In this document: in pieces, positions 41,943 to 44,443 of the stretch | Numbering within the stretch: position 1 is the stretch's first letter | Layout of the letters: each line of letters begins with the position of its first letter | Made by a program: the position numbers and the translations under genes | Assembly: GCF_016623585.1 (NCBI RefSeq) | Contig: NZ_JAEHFY010000027.1 | Coordinates: forward strand, 1-44,443 | Reading direction: 5' to 3' | Origin: Pedobacter segetis | GTDB lineage: Bacteria; Bacteroidota; Bacteroidia; Sphingobacteriales; Sphingobacteriaceae | DNA: 44,443 nt | Notes under the pieces: generated by a model | What the model was told of the DNA's origin: nothing | Seen by the model: only the letters and a program-made list of their open reading frames with translations | The model's database searches: none

Positions 41943-43309
41943 AAAGGATTTCGATATTAGGTTTGCTAACCTTCTTTGGTTTTTTAAATATTTACGCACA
42001 AGAAAAAGTGGTTGATAAAGTGGTTGCCGTTGTTGGTGACAACATCATCTTAAAATCTGATGTAGATCAGCAATATGCCCAATATTTGGCACAAGGCAAC
42101 AAGGCAGATGAAAACACCAAATGCTTGTTTTTGCAAAATATGTTAAGCCAAAAGTTATTGACACAGCAGGCCGTAATAGATTCTATCACCGTAGATGAAG
42201 AAGATGTTGATAACGAAATCAATAGGCGTATGCGTGTGATGATATCTAGGGCAGGTGGGCAAGATAGGTTAGAGGAGTTTTTGGGGAAATCTATCATTCA
42301 ATACAAAGATGAGATAAGGCCCGATATACAAGAACAGTTGGTTGCGCAAAAAATGCAGGCAAAAATTACCGAAAAAGTAGAAGTTACCCCACTTGAGGTA
42401 GAAAGGTATTATAACAAGTTTCCGAAAGATTCTTTACCAGAATTTAACACAGAGGTTGAAGTTGGGGAAATAGTGATGTACCCAGAACTAAACAAGAAAG
42501 AGAAAGAGTTTTACAAAGATAAAGCAGAGGCTTTAAGGCTAAGGATAAAGGGCGGTGAAAGCTTTGCTACCTTAGCCAGGCTGTACTCCCAAGACCCAGG
42601 ATCTGCAAGCAACGGGGGCGATCTGGGGTTTTTTGATAGAAAAACCATGGCCAAAGAATTTACGGCTTGGGCCTTTAAATTAAAACCGGGAGAAATTTCG
42701 CCGGTATTTGAAACAGAATTTGGTTTCCACTTTTTAGAAGTTACCGAAAGGAGAGGGGAGCAAGTAAGGGCAAGGCATATTTTGATCATCCCACAAAACA
42801 CGCCTGCTGCTTTAGAAAGAACAAAAATTAAAATAGATTCTATTTACAAACTTGTAAATACCGGTAAGCTAGATTTTTCTACGGCAGCAGCCTTAAATTC
42901 TGACGATAAGGAAAGTAAATTTAATGGGGGCATGATGCTTAACTCCCAAAATGTTTCTACACGTACCACTTTTATCCCTACCGATCAATTAGATCCAAAA
43001 GTGTTTTTAACCATAGATACCATGAAGGTGGGAACCTACTCTACCCCTGCCCTGTTTACAGATGCCAGCGGTAAAACAGGTTATAAGTTTTTATACCTTA
43101 AATCTAAGATACCGCCTCACAAAGCAAACCTAAACCAAGATCTGCCAAAAATTAAAGATGCCGCTTATGAGGATAAGATCAATAAAACGGTAAGCCAATG
43201 GTTTGAGAAAAGAAGAAAATCTACCTACATAAAATTGGATAAAGAATATTACAGTTGCGATGTTTTAAAAGATTGGATAACAGATACCGACACCGCTGCT
43301 AAACAGTAA
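41939..43309 (+). CDS. surA: SurA-type peptidyl-prolyl isomerase
   Basis: Periplasmic chaperone and prolyl isomerase that escorts outer-membrane proteins to the BAM complex. The 456-residue protein has a signal peptide (1-20, ending IYAQ) and the SurA N domain (KVVDKVVAVVGDNIILKSDV). A first parvulin domain lies near 173-275 (LARLYSQDPGSASNGGDLGF), followed by a second, more divergent one near 280-380 (VRARHILIIPQNTP, SKFNGGMMLN). Second in the operon; moxR follows 6 bp later. Confidence 0.93.
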   Translation: MKRISILGLLTFFGFLNIYAQEKVVDKVVAVVGDNIILKSDVDQQYAQYLAQGNKADENTKCLFLQNMLSQKLLTQQAVIDSITVDEEDVDNEINRRMRVMISRAGGQDRLEEFLGKSIIQYKDEIRPDIQEQLVAQKMQAKITEKVEVTPLEVERYYNKFPKDSLPEFNTEVEVGEIVMYPELNKKEKEFYKDKAEALRLRIKGGESFATLARLYSQDPGSASNGGDLGFFDRKTMAKEFTAWAFKLKPGEISPVFETEFGFHFLEVTERRGEQVRARHILIIPQNTPAALERTKIKIDSIYKLVNTGKLDFSTAAALNSDDKESKFNGGMMLNSQNVSTRTTFIPTDQLDPKVFLTIDTMKVGTYSTPALFTDASGKTGYKFLYLKSKIPPHKANLNQDLPKIKDAAYEDKINKTVSQWFEKRRKSTYIKLDKEYYSCDVLKDWITDTDTAAKQ

Positions 43310-43315
43310 ATATTT

Positions 43316-44278
43316 ATGGATTACAGATCTGAAGTAGAAGCCGTTGATGCCTTAAGTGCATCTTACCATACCATTAAAAAAGAAATTTCTAAGGTAATTG
43401 TTGGGCAAGATGAGGTTGTAAAATCTGTTTTAATATCTATTTTTAGTAACGGGCACTGCCTTTTGGTGGGTGTGCCGGGTTTAGCTAAAACATTATTGGT
43501 GCAAACCGTTGCCAATGTTTTAGATCTTTCTTTTAACCGTATCCAATTTACGCCAGATTTAATGCCTTCTGATATTATTGGGAGCGAGATTTTGGGGGAC
43601 GATAGAAACTTTAAATTTATAAAAGGCCCCGTTTTTTCTAATATCATCTTGGCCGATGAGATCAACAGGACACCACCAAAAACGCAAGCGGCACTATTAG
43701 AGGCGATGCAAGAGAAATGTGTAACTGCCGCTGGCGTAACGCATAGTTTGCCTAATCCTTTTTTTGTATTGGCTACCCAAAACCCAATTGAGCAAGAAGG
43801 AACATATCCACTTCCCGAAGCACAGTTAGATCGCTTTATGTTTAACGTGAGCTTAGATTATCCTTCATTTGAGGAAGAATTGAACATTGTTAAAAATACA
43901 ACCGGAAATAAAGTTGCGGAGTTAAAAAGGATACTGTCGGCAAAACAGATTACTTATTTCCAACAGCTTATCAGAAAAATACCTATTGCTGATCATGTTT
44001 TGGAATATGCCGTTAAAATGGTTGCTAAAACAAGGCCCAATTCTACCTATTCTACCGAGGCTGTTAACAAATACCTTTCTTGGGGCGCTGGGCCAAGGGC
44101 ATCGCAATATCTAGTGGTTGGGGCAAAATGCCATGCGGCTATAAACGGTAAATATTCTCCGGATATTGAAGATGTACAAGCAGTTGCAAAACCGATATTA
44201 AGGCATAGGATCGTGAGGAACTACAAAGCAGAGGCAGAAGGTGTTGATACAGAAAAAATAATCTCAGATTTGTTCTAA
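43316..44278 (+). CDS. MoxR family AAA+ ATPase
   Basis: The 320-residue ATPase has Walker A (GVPGLAKTLL, about residue 57), Walker B (IILADEINR), sensor 1 (VLATQNPIEQEGTYPLPEAQ) and the C-terminal helical lid typical of MoxR. MoxR proteins act as chaperones for metal insertion or for vWA-domain partners; in this phylum the next genes are often DUF58 and BatA/BatB type. The window ends 165 bp after it and the partner is not visible. Confidence 0.95.
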   Translation: MDYRSEVEAVDALSASYHTIKKEISKVIVGQDEVVKSVLISIFSNGHCLLVGVPGLAKTLLVQTVANVLDLSFNRIQFTPDLMPSDIIGSEILGDDRNFKFIKGPVFSNIILADEINRTPPKTQAALLEAMQEKCVTAAGVTHSLPNPFFVLATQNPIEQEGTYPLPEAQLDRFMFNVSLDYPSFEEELNIVKNTTGNKVAELKRILSAKQITYFQQLIRKIPIADHVLEYAVKMVAKTRPNSTYSTEAVNKYLSWGAGPRASQYLVVGAKCHAAINGKYSPDIEDVQAVAKPILRHRIVRNYKAEAEGVDTEKIISDLF

Positions 44279-44420
44279 TGCTGATTTAAAAAGATTAACA
44301 CTATTTTTTGGTGGTTACAATTTCTTAAAATAAGCCAGAATTAAATTGGAGGCCTCTTATTATTTTTCAATAGCGTCCTAAACGAATAAAAAATGAGAAG
44401 GGAAAGTTTTAACTCATCGT

Positions 44421-44428
44421 TACCTTTG
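44421..44428 (+). promoter_or_regulatory. Possible -7 element of the next gene beyond the window
   Basis: TACCTTTG is a perfect TAnnTTTG match in the 165-bp region after moxR. It is 15 bp from the window edge, so its gene cannot be seen. No clear -33 is visible, and the rest of this tail is AT-rich with no gene. Confidence 0.4.
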
Positions 44429-44443
44429 AGGTTGCACAAAAAC

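Overview
The window looks like chromosomal DNA from a member of the Bacteroidota, most likely family Sphingobacteriaceae (Pedobacter-like). This rests on several observations: AT-rich intergenic DNA, few Shine-Dalgarno sites, Bacteroidota-type -7 elements (TAnnTTTG), a GAPDH with the CTTNN active-site variant, LytTR signalling, a SurA-type PPIase operon next to moxR, and the order pdxA-DUF177-rpmF-plsX-fabH-accB-accC-tatC. No rRNA, tRNA, CRISPR array, transposase or phage gene was seen.

Layout. (1) 0-7.2 kb, minus strand: a lipid-synthesis and housekeeping block (pdxA, DUF177, rpmF, plsX, fabH, accB, accC) followed by tatC. (2) 7.3-10.2 kb, plus strand: rsmA, a 2-hydroxyacid dehydrogenase, greA and a HIT protein. 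(3) 10.2-12.9 kb, minus strand: lpxB, a 600-bp non-coding gap, a small membrane protein and surE. The gap holds a dispersed repeat and a six-unit tandem array carrying four perfect DnaA boxes. (4) A divergent ClC channel with CBS domains. (5) 14.8-28.8 kb, minus strand: a 14-kb accessory block with a LytTR regulator, a TPR histidine kinase, a collagen-like lipoprotein, an outer-membrane barrel, a 2027-residue secreted multidomain protein and a FN3 protein. (6) 29-36.3 kb: LysE-type transporter, DUF2157-like membrane protein, GAPDH plus acetyltransferase, a HigBA toxin-antitoxin pair, a quinone oxidoreductase, and an RlmD-type rRNA methyltransferase with a small partner. (7) 36.7-38.7 kb: a compact miaE / small membrane protein / class III cyclase operon. 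(8) 38.7-44.3 kb: an SDR enzyme, rdgB with an unknown protein that may be a divergent DNA polymerase III psi subunit, then two SurA-related periplasmic proteins and a MoxR ATPase.

The best candidates for something undescribed are the DnaA-box array between lpxB and surE (possible oriC or DnaA-titration site), the collagen/barrel/giant-protein locus, the four copies of a dispersed intergenic repeat, a terminator-like hairpin in the greA leader, and the miaE-cyclase operon. All calls come from reading sequence and recalled family motifs; no search was run.
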